Assembly: GCA_900546745.1 (NCBI GenBank)
Contig: URDT01000011.1
Coordinates: 1 to 38,597, forward strand
DNA length: 38,597 nucleotides
Source: an uncultured Mycoplasmatota bacterium
GTDB lineage: Bacteria > Bacillota_I > Bacilli_A > RF39 > UBA660
Direction: 5' to 3'
Below are positions 24,961 through 33,122 of this stretch, piece after piece. Each line of letters begins with the position of its first letter. The first letter of the stretch is position 1. The position numbers and the translations under genes were made by a program. The notes below the pieces were generated by a model, which was not told where the DNA came from, ran no database searches, and was given only the letters and a program-made list of their open reading frames with translations.

Positions 24961-24986
24961 AAAACTCTACATTAGTAGAGTTTTTT
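24961..24986 (+). terminator. Intrinsic terminator of the YjcZ-like gene
   Basis: AACTCTAC / GTAGAGTT with loop ATTA and a T run. Confidence 0.85.
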
Positions 24987-24992
24987 AGTGAC

Positions 24993-25021
24993 TTGTTAAA
25001 AAAGATAATTTATGTTAAAAT
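24993..25021 (+). promoter_or_regulatory. Sigma-A promoter of def
   Basis: -35 TTGTTA (24993-24998), 17-base spacer, -10 TAAAAT (25016-25021) with an upstream TG (extended). Confidence 0.65.
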
Positions 25022-25045
25022 AGTAGTACTCGAGGGGGGATATTT

Positions 25046-25594
25046 ATGTTTAAAAAGTTAAATATTTTAGATGAGAAAAATAAAGTATTAAGACAAAAAA
25101 GCAAAGATGTCAAATTCCCAATTGATCAAGAAACAAAAGACCTAGTTGATCAAATTATTACTCATTTAACTTATAGTCAAATAGAAGAATATGCTGAAAA
25201 ATATGATCTTCGTCCAGGAATGGGGCTTGCTTTTGTTCAATTAGGAATTTTAAAACGAATTATTGTAATTGTAGATGAATATGATGAAGGAAAATTTGAT
25301 AATTATGTTGTTGTAAATCCCGTTATTGTAAGTAATTCTACAGAAATGATTGCTGCAGATGCTGGTGAAGGATGTTTAAGTGTGAATCGTGAAGTAGAAG
25401 GACATGTAAAAAGATATGCCCGTGTTACGATTGAAGGATATGATTTAGAAGGAAACAAAATTAGAATTCGCGCTCGTGAAGATTTATCGATTGCTTTTCA
25501 ACATGAAATAGATCATTTAAATGGAATTTTATTTTATGATCGTATTGATAAGAATAAACCTTTTTATTCAGAAAATGAATTACGACTTATATAG
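25046..25594 (+). CDS. def: Peptide deformylase
   Basis: 182 residues, ATG preceded by GAGGGGGGA. The three motifs are present: GMGLAFVQLG (58-67; a variant of GxGLAAxQ), EGCLS (108-112) with the metal ligand Cys110, and QHEIDH (152-157) with His153, Glu154 and His157. It removes the formyl group from nascent N-terminal methionine. The length and the long insert between motifs 1 and 2 fit the type 2 enzymes of Gram-positives. A micropeptide gene follows 11 bases later. Confidence 0.95.
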   Translation: MFKKLNILDEKNKVLRQKSKDVKFPIDQETKDLVDQIITHLTYSQIEEYAEKYDLRPGMGLAFVQLGILKRIIVIVDEYDEGKFDNYVVVNPVIVSNSTEMIAADAGEGCLSVNREVEGHVKRYARVTIEGYDLEGNKIRIRAREDLSIAFQHEIDHLNGILFYDRIDKNKPFYSENELRLI

Positions 25595-25605
25595 GAGGTA
25601 TCAAT

Positions 25606-25689
25606 TTGAAAAAGTACATTTTTAAAATTTGTTCTTTAGTACTTCTAGCTTGTATATGTTCTATTATTATTTATTACAAACTTACTTAA
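25606..25689 (+). CDS. TTG-started membrane micropeptide after def
   Basis: 27 residues from TTG at 25606, with a near-perfect AGGAGGT six bases upstream. It has a basic start (KKYIFK), a hydrophobic helix holding three Cys (CSLVLLACICSIIIYY) and a short tail. It could be a small membrane peptide or, given LLAC, a very short lipoprotein. It overlaps the end of the convergent pseudogene by 8 bases. Co-transcription with def is likely. No family recognised. Confidence 0.5.
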   Translation: MKKYIFKICSLVLLACICSIIIYYKLT

Positions 25690-26167
25690 ATAAGATAGTC
25701 ATACCAATATCTGAAAGAAACAAAATAATAAATAACCAAGAGATTGATCTTGGTATTTTTTTTATTATTTTATCAGTCCATGGTAATAAAAAAATTACAA
25801 GCATAGAGGCAATTGCCCAAATGAAAGATATTTCTAATGCTATATAGTGTCCAATATGAAATTTTAAACGATTGTAAGACCAAAAAACATATCCAAATAT
25901 TTTTTCAATTAAGACTCCTCCAATCCATTCTAAAAGACTTAATAAAAAAAATCCTGTTAAAAAAACAAAAAAATATTTCAAAATTTTATTTTGTACTTTA
26001 TCTTTCCAAAGATGGTAACAAAATACTATGATTACTACCCCAAGGCCTTAATTTGGAGTCCAAGGAATAAATAAGATTCCACTTTCTCCTTTGTAAAAAA
26101 AATAAACAACTGATTCCATAATATGTCCTAAAATAGAATATAGAAAAAATAAATTGACATAGTACAT
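25682..26167 (-). pseudogene. CmpB-like membrane protein (putative ABC-transporter type IV, PF06541) with one in-frame stop
   Basis: Read from ATG at 26167 (GGTGAG upstream), 161 codons run in a single frame, interrupted only by TAA at about codon 40 (26050-26048) in the context TPN-stop-GLG. The family usually has Tyr there (PxYGxG), and TAT/TAC to TAA is one base change. The rest is typical: an N-terminal helix with LYSILGHIMESVVYFF, then LEWIGGVLIEKIFGYVFWSY and four or so membrane helices. The downstream part could in principle restart at TTG 25981. It is a fresh nonsense mutation or a sequence error; no frameshift is needed. Confidence 0.75.
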
Positions 26168-26240
26168 ATTTCTCACCATTTTTAGTATTTCAAAATATTA
26201 CGTATTAATACTAATAGAACGAAAAACAATAATAAGATTT

Positions 26241-26266
26241 AAAAAAAAGAGGTTATTCTTCCTCTT
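26241..26266 (-). terminator. Intrinsic terminator of rpoE
   Basis: Minus strand AAGAGG / CCTCTT with the stop codon in the loop, followed by a T run. Confidence 0.75.
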
Positions 26267-26684
26267 CTTCATCTGATACAATTGCTAAATCATCCATATC
26301 ATCATCGTCGTCAGTAATATCACTCTCGTCATCATAAAGAGTATCCTCACTTTCAACTTCTTCTTCGATTTCTTCTTCCTCTTCTTCTGGAGTATCTTCT
26401 GCTTCATCATCTTCGTCATCTAAAACAATTTCAACAGAATGATTATCTCTAATATCCCATTCGTTATTATCTAATAAGACAAATCTTTTATCAATGGTAA
26501 GAGAAGTATAATAATCTCCTATTTTATCAGCATATTCACTATCAGTATACCCTAATAAATTACAAATTTCTTTAAAAATTGTTGGGGTATTCATAGATTT
26601 TTTATTTTCTTTTAATAACATATAAGTTAAATCAGTATATGACATTAATTCAAGTTCTTCTGGTGTTAAATTTTTAATTTTCAT
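26253..26684 (-). CDS. rpoE: RNA polymerase delta subunit
   Basis: 143 residues, ATG preceded by AGGAGGAA. The N-terminal HARE-HTH domain (about 1-90: ELMSYTDLTYMLL, a YADKIGDYYTSLT segment, RFVLLDNNEWDIRDN) is followed by a C-terminal tail of almost only Asp and Glu (about 90-143). Delta is found in Bacillota; it displaces nucleic acids from core polymerase and speeds recycling. It is a single-gene unit with a strong promoter. Confidence 0.95.
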   Translation of the reverse strand: MKIKNLTPEELELMSYTDLTYMLLKENKKSMNTPTIFKEICNLLGYTDSEYADKIGDYYTSLTIDKRFVLLDNNEWDIRDNHSVEIVLDDEDDEAEDTPEEEEEEIEEEVESEDTLYDDESDITDDDDDMDDLAIVSDEEEEE

Positions 26685-26731
26685 GAAATTCCTCCTAGTA
26701 CTTTACTTGAGTACTATCATACTCGTGATAC

Positions 26732-26759
26732 ATTTTACCATATTCTCTATACATGTCAA
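26732..26759 (-). promoter_or_regulatory. Strong sigma-A promoter of rpoE
   Basis: Minus strand: consensus -35 TTGACA (26759-26754), 16-base spacer, -10 TAAAAT (26737-26732) with an extended TGG. The leader of about 40 bases contains GAGTA/TACTC and AGTACT/AGTACT pairings. Confidence 0.75.
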
Positions 26760-26809
26760 TATATAATATGTAATGTTTTAAAAAAAATTTACGCATCATT
26801 ATAAAGAAG

Positions 26810-26838
26810 TTGATAAATATTAAATTTTATGATAGATT
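26810..26838 (+). promoter_or_regulatory. Sigma-A-type promoter of the DUF2207-C-like gene
   Basis: -35 TTGATA (26810-26815), 17-base spacer, -10 TAGATT (26833-26838). Confidence 0.5.
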
Positions 26839-26866
26839 AGACCTAATAATAGGAGTGATTTATATT

Positions 26867-27997
26867 ATGAATCAAATAAAAAAAGCAATCTTTCAATTTA
26901 TTTTAATTTTCTTTTGTTCTTATATTATAACTGTAGCAATTTGTTTTCCATTTGCAGGAAAAGATTATCATATTACATTGGAAATGTTGTTATTTCCAAA
27001 TCTCTTCTTTTTTTCATATTTTATAAGAGATGTAGGAATTAAATTTGAAACAATCTATAAAAGAAATATCGATAAATTTGAATATTATAGAGAACCAATA
27101 AATAATCTTTCTCCCATGATGTGTGCGAAATTAATGGGTAAAAATATTGCAAACAAAGATGTTGTAACAGCAATGATATTATATTTAAAAGATATAGATT
27201 ATCAATCAAAAGAAATAAGAAATCATGAAAAATTTTTTATAAAAAATAAAAATGCTATTTTCTATGATTTATATAATCATAAAAAAACAAAAATAAATGG
27301 CAAAGTACCTGTTTTAGATGAATTAAATAGTATCGTTTATCGAGATTTAGTAAAAGAAAATTACTTTGAAGAAGCTTATTCTAGAGTTGGAGATATGATT
27401 TTTTTCCTTTACGCTATGTTCATGATATTTTTTTCTATGGATTTGGGGACCGGATTCGACTCCTTAGAAGCAAACAGAGCTTTTGACATTACTTTTTGGA
27501 CTACAACATTGCTTTGGGCATCAATGTATGTAATGGATATTCATTTGAAATTAACCTTAAATTCTTTTAAAACGCAAAAGGGCTGGGAATATACAAATAA
27601 ATTAAAAGCACAAAAAAACTTTTTAAATCAATTTACTATTATCAATAAAAGGAGTATACAAGAAACTTCTATTTTTGGATATTATATTAGAATGGCCATT
27701 TTGTTTAATTTAAAAGGAAAATTAGATCAAGAGGCATATATGTTTTATAAAAACACTATCAAAGAATTTGATTACAACGATGATTATAAAGATAAACAAG
27801 AGGAAAGCATTATATTATCAGTTATTATAACAATAATTGTATTATTCCCTTATATTGCTTCTTTATTTTCTACGGGAACTGTTAAATTTATTCTCGGGAA
27901 TATACCTTTAATACTTTTTTATAACGGATTCTTAACCATCATTCAAAAACAAATAGGAAGTACAATATATACGAAATCTAAAAAAAATGACGACTAG
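26867..27997 (+). CDS. Membrane protein resembling the C-terminal part of DUF2207
   Basis: 376 residues from the ATG at 26867 (AGGAGTGA upstream). It has no signal peptide and none of the beta-rich N-terminal DUF2207 domain. Two N-terminal helices (about 8-52) are followed by a soluble segment (MCAKLMGKNIANKDVVTAMI), a helical pair (about 180-232), then LKAQKNFLNQFTIINKRSIQ and a C-terminal helical pair (about 325-365). The central pattern FLNQF...SIQE...YYIRMAILFNL parallels FFNEFEN..SAIEVMLWEEYLMYAQIFG in the full DUF2207 protein at 18095-19792, in the same order. The relation is my inference. No lemA gene is adjacent, though a second one is at 35229. Confidence 0.6.
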   Translation: MNQIKKAIFQFILIFFCSYIITVAICFPFAGKDYHITLEMLLFPNLFFFSYFIRDVGIKFETIYKRNIDKFEYYREPINNLSPMMCAKLMGKNIANKDVVTAMILYLKDIDYQSKEIRNHEKFFIKNKNAIFYDLYNHKKTKINGKVPVLDELNSIVYRDLVKENYFEEAYSRVGDMIFFLYAMFMIFFSMDLGTGFDSLEANRAFDITFWTTTLLWASMYVMDIHLKLTLNSFKTQKGWEYTNKLKAQKNFLNQFTIINKRSIQETSIFGYYIRMAILFNLKGKLDQEAYMFYKNTIKEFDYNDDYKDKQEESIILSVIITIIVLFPYIASLFSTGTVKFILGNIPLILFYNGFLTIIQKQIGSTIYTKSKKNDD

Positions 27998-28008
27998 CGT
28001 CATTTTTT
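27981..28008. terminator. Bidirectional intrinsic terminator
   Basis: ATGACG / CGTCAT, loop ACTAG holding the stop codon of the plus-strand gene, an A run before and a T run after. It serves the convergent genes on both strands. Confidence 0.8.
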
Positions 28009-28009
28009 A

Positions 28010-28354
28010 TTATCTTGATTTTGATTTGGTCATTTCTAACCACTTATCATAAGAAAAAATATTATTCCTAATCAAAGAATAAAACATTTTATCATCTACT
28101 TTATCATCTATTATATTTGCAAATTCTACATCAACAATTTGATTTGGTTCTACTATTTTTGCATTTTTATATTCTTTATATCCATAATCTATAGCAATTG
28201 GACTCTGACTTAAATTCTGAATTTGATAAAAAAACATATTTAACGATTTTAAGTGATTTTCTATTAATGCTATGTTTATTTCTTCGTCACAATATTGATA
28301 TTTTATCATTCCATCTATTTTAGAGCAATTTTTCAAAGTACAAATATTCATCAT
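28010..28354 (-). CDS. Unknown protein downstream of argS
   Basis: 114 residues. It starts 4 bases after the argS stop codon (ATG at 28354 or 28351; AGGTGA is inside the argS end), so it is translationally coupled. It appears soluble, with Cys5, Cys10 and Cys22 near the N-terminus (ICTLKNCSKIDG) that could bind a metal, then an alpha/beta-looking stretch and a Lys-rich end. No family recognised. Its position last in the ywiB-argS operon gives no functional clue. Confidence 0.6.
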   Translation of the reverse strand: MMNICTLKNCSKIDGMIKYQYCDEEINIALIENHLKSLNMFFYQIQNLSQSPIAIDYGYKEYKNAKIVEPNQIVDVEFANIIDDKVDDKMFYSLIRNNIFSYDKWLEMTKSKSR

Positions 28355-28358
28355 TCAC

Positions 28359-30047
28359 CTACATAAAAGTTGGAATATCGATCATGATTAGACTTAACAT
28401 TTCTTTTAATAAATGATTTGTTAAATTTAAAATAAATAGCCAATCATTTTTTTGAACTTCGTCTTCTTCCGTTAATACATGATTATTTTGATAAAAATTA
28501 TTTGCGAAAACAGCTAAAGTATAAATATAATCTGCTACATAGTTTGGTTTTCTTTCGTTGAAAGCTGTTTGTAAAGCTAAATTAAATTCGGTTAGTTTTA
28601 ATCTTAAATGATGGTCAATCTCATTTTTAGATTGTTTAGATAATTTCCCAGGAATCATTTTTCCTTCTAATATTTTTTGAATTCTAAGATATGTATATAA
28701 AATATAAGGACCTGTTTTTCCTACAACATTAGAAAATTTCTGGATATCAAAGATATAATCTCTTTCTCTAGAATTTTGTAAGTCTGCAAATTTTAATATA
28801 GCATTTACAATCTTATCTAAATCCTCTTCCTGCATTTCCTTATTTTCTTCTTTTTTAGAGCAAAAAATATCTTTTACTTCTTGGAATAAATGATCTAACT
28901 TTGGAGCGTCTCCACTTCTTGTCTTATAAGGTTTTCCATCCATTCCATTTACTGTACCATATCCTAAAAATTCTAAACTTGTATCTTTTGTTAAACCTGA
29001 TTTTCGACAAACGCGAAATACTTGTTCAAAATGTAAAGATTGTCTATTATCTACAATATATAAAATATGATCTGGATGAAAACAGTTCATTCTTTCGTAA
29101 ATCGTCGCCAAATCAGTAGTACCATAAAGATAAGCTCCGTTACTTTTTTCAAAAATAAATGGAGGAATTTCTGTTTGATCACTTTCCTCTTTGACCGGAA
29201 CAATCTTTGCTCCATCACTTACTTCTAATAAATTTTGTTCATTTAAAAACTCTTCTGTTTTTTTGATATAAGGATAAGCATCACTTTCTCCTTGCCATAA
29301 ATCAAAATGAACATCCAAATAATGATATAGACGTTTAATATCATTTCCTGAAATTTCTAAAATAACTTTCCATAATTTTTGATATTCTACATTTCCTTCT
29401 TGTAACTCTTTTGTAATATTCGCGCACTCTTGTTTTACTTCATCATTTTCTTTACATAGTCCACTGATTTTAGGATATGTCTGTTCTAAATAATCTAATG
29501 TGATATCTTCTATTTTTTTATGATCTTGTTGAATTCCATAAATAACTTGTCCTATTTGTAATCCATAATCTCCTAAATGAACATCGGATATTGTTTTATG
29601 TCCCATATACTTTATAATTCGTTTAATGGATTCTCCTACAATTGCTGTACGCATATGTCCCACATGAAGAGGTTTTGCTATATTAGGTCCACCATAATCT
29701 AATACAAAAGTTTCTTCATTTTCAGATGTTTTTAAATTAAATTTAGGTTTTTCATTCATTTCCTCTAATACATGATTGATTAAATCTTCACTTACTTTAA
29801 TATTAATAAATCCTGGAGGAGCAAATGTAACAGAGTTAAAATAAGAAGAGAAATCATTTATTTGATTAATTTCTTCTACTATTTTATTTCCTAGTTCAAT
29901 AGGACTTTTATGTTCCAATTTTGCCAATTTAAAAACATCATCAGATTGATAATCACATAATTCTGGACGATTAGAGGGAATTACACGAAAAGAAATTCCA
30001 TAATCTAAAATTTCATTTAATTTTTTTGTTAATATATCGATAATCAT
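28359..30047 (-). CDS. argS: Arginyl-tRNA synthetase
   Basis: 562 residues, normal length. N-terminal Add-1 domain (about 1-80), then class I catalytic core with GGPNIAKPLHVGHMRTA, in which HVGH (128-131) is the HIGH motif. As in most ArgRS, canonical KMSK is absent and MDGKPYKTRSGDA takes its place. The anticodon-binding DALR domain fills the C-terminus. The ATG overlaps the ywiB stop (ATGA) with GAGGTGATAG upstream. ywiB-argS is a conserved Bacilli pairing. Confidence 0.97.
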   Translation of the reverse strand: MIIDILTKKLNEILDYGISFRVIPSNRPELCDYQSDDVFKLAKLEHKSPIELGNKIVEEINQINDFSSYFNSVTFAPPGFINIKVSEDLINHVLEEMNEKPKFNLKTSENEETFVLDYGGPNIAKPLHVGHMRTAIVGESIKRIIKYMGHKTISDVHLGDYGLQIGQVIYGIQQDHKKIEDITLDYLEQTYPKISGLCKENDEVKQECANITKELQEGNVEYQKLWKVILEISGNDIKRLYHYLDVHFDLWQGESDAYPYIKKTEEFLNEQNLLEVSDGAKIVPVKEESDQTEIPPFIFEKSNGAYLYGTTDLATIYERMNCFHPDHILYIVDNRQSLHFEQVFRVCRKSGLTKDTSLEFLGYGTVNGMDGKPYKTRSGDAPKLDHLFQEVKDIFCSKKEENKEMQEEDLDKIVNAILKFADLQNSRERDYIFDIQKFSNVVGKTGPYILYTYLRIQKILEGKMIPGKLSKQSKNEIDHHLRLKLTEFNLALQTAFNERKPNYVADYIYTLAVFANNFYQNNHVLTEEDEVQKNDWLFILNLTNHLLKEMLSLIMIDIPTFM

Positions 30048-30409
30048 TCTATCACCTCATATGTTACATTAAATTCAAATATTTCATCAACTTGTTCTAA
30101 CTCTAATTTATATTTTAATGAAAATTTATTTTCTTGTGTTTTTATATAAAAAGTATAAATAGGAACATTTAGTTTACCTATTTCGTAAAAATGATAATTC
30201 GCATTTGTGGAATCTTTTTCTTTAAAATCCATAGACAACTTATATTCTTTTTGTTTTTCTTCTAAATAAAATGGTTCTTTTAATGATATTTTAAAAGAAA
30301 TATCACCATCTTTAAATACCAATGTATCATTCAAGTAAATTCCCATGACATTATTTTTTAATTCTTCCTCACCATGTTTCAAAGAATACTTTAGCTTTAC
30401 TTTACTCAA
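30044..30409 (-). CDS. ywiB: DUF1934 beta-barrel protein YwiB
   Basis: 121 residues from TTG at 30409, chosen because GAGTGAT lies just upstream; GTG at 30418 gives three more residues but has no ribosome-binding site. The beta-strand-rich sequence KVKLKYSLKHGEEE...GDISFKISLKEP...NFHFYEIGKL-like pattern is typical of DUF1934/YwiB, a lipocalin-like calycin fold of unknown ligand. Being directly before argS with a 4-base overlap reproduces the Bacillus ywiB-argS order and supports the call. Confidence 0.82.
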   Translation of the reverse strand: MSKVKLKYSLKHGEEELKNNVMGIYLNDTLVFKDGDISFKISLKEPFYLEEKQKEYKLSMDFKEKDSTNANYHFYEIGKLNVPIYTFYIKTQENKFSLKYKLELEQVDEIFEFNVTYEVIE

Positions 30410-30433
30410 GAAAATCACTCATTTCTAGGAGTC

Positions 30434-30462
30434 ATTATATCATGGATTTTAAAAAGTGTAAA
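30434..30462 (-). promoter_or_regulatory. Sigma-A promoter of the ywiB-argS operon
   Basis: Minus strand: -35 TTTACA (30462-30457), 17-base spacer, -10 TATAAT (30439-30434). It has the same -35 as the promoters of the two pilin-type genes. Confidence 0.65.
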
Positions 30463-30476
30463 TGAAGTCTAATTCA

Positions 30477-30485
30477 TGTTATATT
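30477..30485 (+). promoter_or_regulatory. Extended -10 promoter of the class A PBP gene
   Basis: TGTTATATT about 40 bases before the ATG; only a weak TGTAAA-like -35. Divergent from the ywiB promoter. Confidence 0.4.
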
Positions 30486-30525
30486 TTATCAAATTTTTCC
30501 AATAATAACTATAGTGAGGTGAAAT

Positions 30526-32478
30526 ATGCGTAAATTCTTTAAAAAATTTTTTAAGTTTATTGTAATTTTACTTCTCCTATTTCTTATTTTCTACGGAGGA
30601 ATTTGGATTTATGCAAAACTAGCGCCTACTCTTCCTATAAAAAGTGCGAATAGTTTTACATTATATGATAAGGATGGAAAACTATATAATGATTCTGATA
30701 CGAAATGGATGAGTTTAAAAAATATGTCTTCCTCAATTGTGGAAGCAACTATATCAATTGAGGATAAAAATTTTTATAAACATCATGGTTTTGATTATTT
30801 AAGAATTATGAAAGCAATGCTTACAAATATTACAAGTGGAGAAAAAAGACAAGGAGCTTCTACAATTACACAGCAGTATGCTAAGAATTTATTTTTAACT
30901 TTTGATAAAAATTGGAAGAGAAAAATAGAAGAAGCTCTCTTAACAGTCAGATTAGAGGCTCATTATAGTAAGGATGAATTATTAGAAGGATATTTAAACA
31001 CTATTAATTATGGTGGTGTATTTGGAATTGAAAATGCGAGTCAATATTATTTTGGAAAAAGTTCTAAGGATCTTACTTTAGCAGAAGCTAGTATGTTGGC
31101 TGGTATTCCTAAAAGTCCTAGTAATTATTCCCCTATTTCTAATTATGATAATGCGAAAAAAAGGCAAAAATTAATTTTACAATCAATGGTTCAAAATGGC
31201 TATATCACGGAAAAACAAATGGAAGAAGCTTATAAAAGTGAATTAACATTGATTGGTTCTTTAAATGAAAACGATTCAACTATTTTAAGATATTTTGAAG
31301 ATGCCGTCATGGAAGAATTAGAAAGTATCTCTTCTATACCAAATTCTTTTCTACAAACTGGAGGTCTTAAAATTTATACTACCTTAGATAAGGATGCTGA
31401 AAAAGCAATGGAAGAAAATATCCAAAAATATGTAGAGGGTGATCTACAGGTTGCTTCTGTTTTAATGAATCCTGAAACAGGTGAAATTAAAGCGATTGCA
31501 GGAGGAACCAATTATAGTAAAAGTGAATTTAATCGAGTTACTGATTCTAAAAGACAAGTCGGATCTAGTATTAAACCATTTCTATATTATGCCGCTTTAG
31601 AAAATGGTTTTACAGCTTCTAGTACTTTTACGAGTGAAAAGACAACTTTTAATTTAGGAAATGGAAAAACATACAGCCCTAACAATTATAATGATGTCTA
31701 TGGAAATCAACCAATTAGTATGTCTGCTGCAATTGCTTATTCAGATAATATTTATGCTGTAAAAACTCATATTTTCTTAGGAGAAGATACATTAGTTGAT
31801 ACGGCTTATCGACTAGGTATCACTTCAAAATTAGAAGCTGTACCTTCTCTTGCTCTTGGAACAAATGAAATTAACATCTTAGAAATGATGAAAGCTTATG
31901 CAACATTTGCGAACGAAGGATATTCGATTACACCACATTTCATTACCAAGGTAGAAGATACAAATGGTAATGTATTATATGAATTCAAAGAAACTAAAAA
32001 AAGTATTTTAAATAAAAGTACGGTATATATTTTAAATGAATTATTAACTAGTTCTTATGATAAAGCTCTACTAGATTATAATACTCCAACATGTTTAGGA
32101 ATTGCTGCTAAAATGTCAAAAACTTATGCTATTAAAACAGGAACAACGAATACAGATCATTTAATATTTGGATATAACAAGGATGCTATTTTAGGAATTT
32201 GGATGGGATATGATGATAACCGAGATACAGAAGTTAGTGTTGGATCTAAAATGAAAAATCTATGGGTAGATACCATTGAAGCATATTTACAAAATCAACC
32301 AAATAATTGGTATAAAACGCCTAATAATGTAGTTGGTGTCTTAGTAAATCCAATTACAGGAACACAAGCAAATGCTAATGATACAAAGAGTAAAATTTTG
32401 TATTATATAAAGGGAACTCAACCTTATGATGAAAATAAAGAGGATTCTATCCCTACTATTAAGGAAATAAATAACTAA
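30526..32478 (+). CDS. Class A penicillin-binding protein (PBP1A family)
   Basis: 650 residues, ATG preceded by GTGAGGTGA. One N-terminal membrane helix (about 11-30). Glycosyltransferase GT51 domain (about 60-230): catalytic Glu79 in SIEDKNFYKHHG, then QGASTITQQYAKN. Transpeptidase domain (about 305-600): SSIK with Ser347 and Lys350, SDN 406-408, KTG 537-539. It polymerises and cross-links peptidoglycan. It has a short C-terminal extension and no PASTA or Fn3 domain. Monocistronic. Confidence 0.96.
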   Translation: MRKFFKKFFKFIVILLLLFLIFYGGIWIYAKLAPTLPIKSANSFTLYDKDGKLYNDSDTKWMSLKNMSSSIVEATISIEDKNFYKHHGFDYLRIMKAMLTNITSGEKRQGASTITQQYAKNLFLTFDKNWKRKIEEALLTVRLEAHYSKDELLEGYLNTINYGGVFGIENASQYYFGKSSKDLTLAEASMLAGIPKSPSNYSPISNYDNAKKRQKLILQSMVQNGYITEKQMEEAYKSELTLIGSLNENDSTILRYFEDAVMEELESISSIPNSFLQTGGLKIYTTLDKDAEKAMEENIQKYVEGDLQVASVLMNPETGEIKAIAGGTNYSKSEFNRVTDSKRQVGSSIKPFLYYAALENGFTASSTFTSEKTTFNLGNGKTYSPNNYNDVYGNQPISMSAAIAYSDNIYAVKTHIFLGEDTLVDTAYRLGITSKLEAVPSLALGTNEINILEMMKAYATFANEGYSITPHFITKVEDTNGNVLYEFKETKKSILNKSTVYILNELLTSSYDKALLDYNTPTCLGIAAKMSKTYAIKTGTTNTDHLIFGYNKDAILGIWMGYDDNRDTEVSVGSKMKNLWVDTIEAYLQNQPNNWYKTPNNVVGVLVNPITGTQANANDTKSKILYYIKGTQPYDENKEDSIPTIKEINN

Positions 32479-32498
32479 AAAATGAAAAGATTCAAATT

Positions 32499-32529
32499 AT
32501 CTAGTATAGAAATATACTAGATTTTTTAT
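32499..32529 (+). terminator. Intrinsic terminator of the class A PBP gene
   Basis: Perfect ATCTAGTATA / TATACTAGAT stem with GAAA loop and a T run. Confidence 0.85.
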
Positions 32530-32546
32530 TAAATAATTGGTTTTTA

Positions 32547-32582
32547 TAAAAAAAACAAATAAGTAAAGTTTTTACCTATTTG
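32547..32582 (-). terminator. Intrinsic terminator of the yidD-pduL transcription unit
   Basis: Minus strand: CAAATA-GTAAA / TTTAC-TATTTG with one internal mismatch and a three-base loop, followed by a T-rich run. It lies beyond the decayed gene, so the decayed gene is still transcribed. Confidence 0.65.
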
Positions 32583-32634
32583 TCAAAAATAAATTGAATA
32601 TAATATCTATCTACTACATTTTATATTTATAATC

Positions 32635-32881
32635 TTATTTGATGTTTCTTTCTTTTAGGCCATTCAATTTTAGAATATCATTTACCGTTTCTTCTATTGA
32701 TTCAAAACTTATAACGTTGAAAATTTATAAATTACTTTTTTTGTCATTTGTATTTTGTAATACTTTTTGAAATTGAAACATTTTTTCAGAGTTCCTAAAA
32801 AAAATTTAAAAAAATGTTTAACAATTCTTCTAATTTTTCAAAAAATAATTTCGCATCTTCTAATAATTCCAAAATATCCAT
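32635..32881 (-). pseudogene. Decayed small gene at the end of the yidD-pduL operon
   Basis: From ATG at 32881 (AGGACGTGA upstream) a helical frame of 28 codons (MDILELLEDAKLFFEKLEEL...) ends at a stop next to a T8 run on the coding strand. In the next frame coding-like sequence resumes (RNSEKMFQFQKVLQ...), hits one TAA, and continues in frame to SIEETVNDILKLNGLKERN and a stop at 32635. One slippage-type frameshift and one nonsense change would restore a protein of about 80 residues. This fills the 428 bases between the PBP gene and the DUF1450-like gene, apart from the two terminators. No family recognised. Confidence 0.45.
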
Positions 32882-32906
32882 ATTTTCACGTCCTAAGTCA
32901 GATATT

Positions 32907-33122
32907 TTAGCATACGTTATTAGAGTTATCTAGTTTTTCTATCTCCAATATAAATTTATCTTTATCACTAGAAATAATGGGCTTATTGTCGACTAAAGCT
33001 ACGTACTTATTTCTTCCAATTCCACAATAATTAATACATTCTATTTTTAAATCAAAATTTCTTTTTTTTAATTCATTTATTAACTCTTTTGTTTTACATT
33101 TTGGACAAATACTGACTTTCAT
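32907..33122 (-). CDS. DUF1450-like small cysteine protein (YuzB type)
   Basis: 71 residues from the ATG at 33122 (GGAGGGAA upstream; ATG at 33125 is an alternative), overlapping the pduL end. Cys motifs CPKC near the N-terminus and ECINYCGIGRNKYVALVDNK match the DUF1450/YuzB layout, where a thioredoxin-like ferredoxin fold holds four Cys (here the fourth expected Cys after GxG is Arg/Asn, leaving about four in total: two plus two). A redox or iron-sulfur role is possible, not shown. Confidence 0.65.
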   Translation of the reverse strand: MKVSICPKCKTKELINELKKRNFDLKIECINYCGIGRNKYVALVDNKPIISSDKDKFILEIEKLDNSNNVC

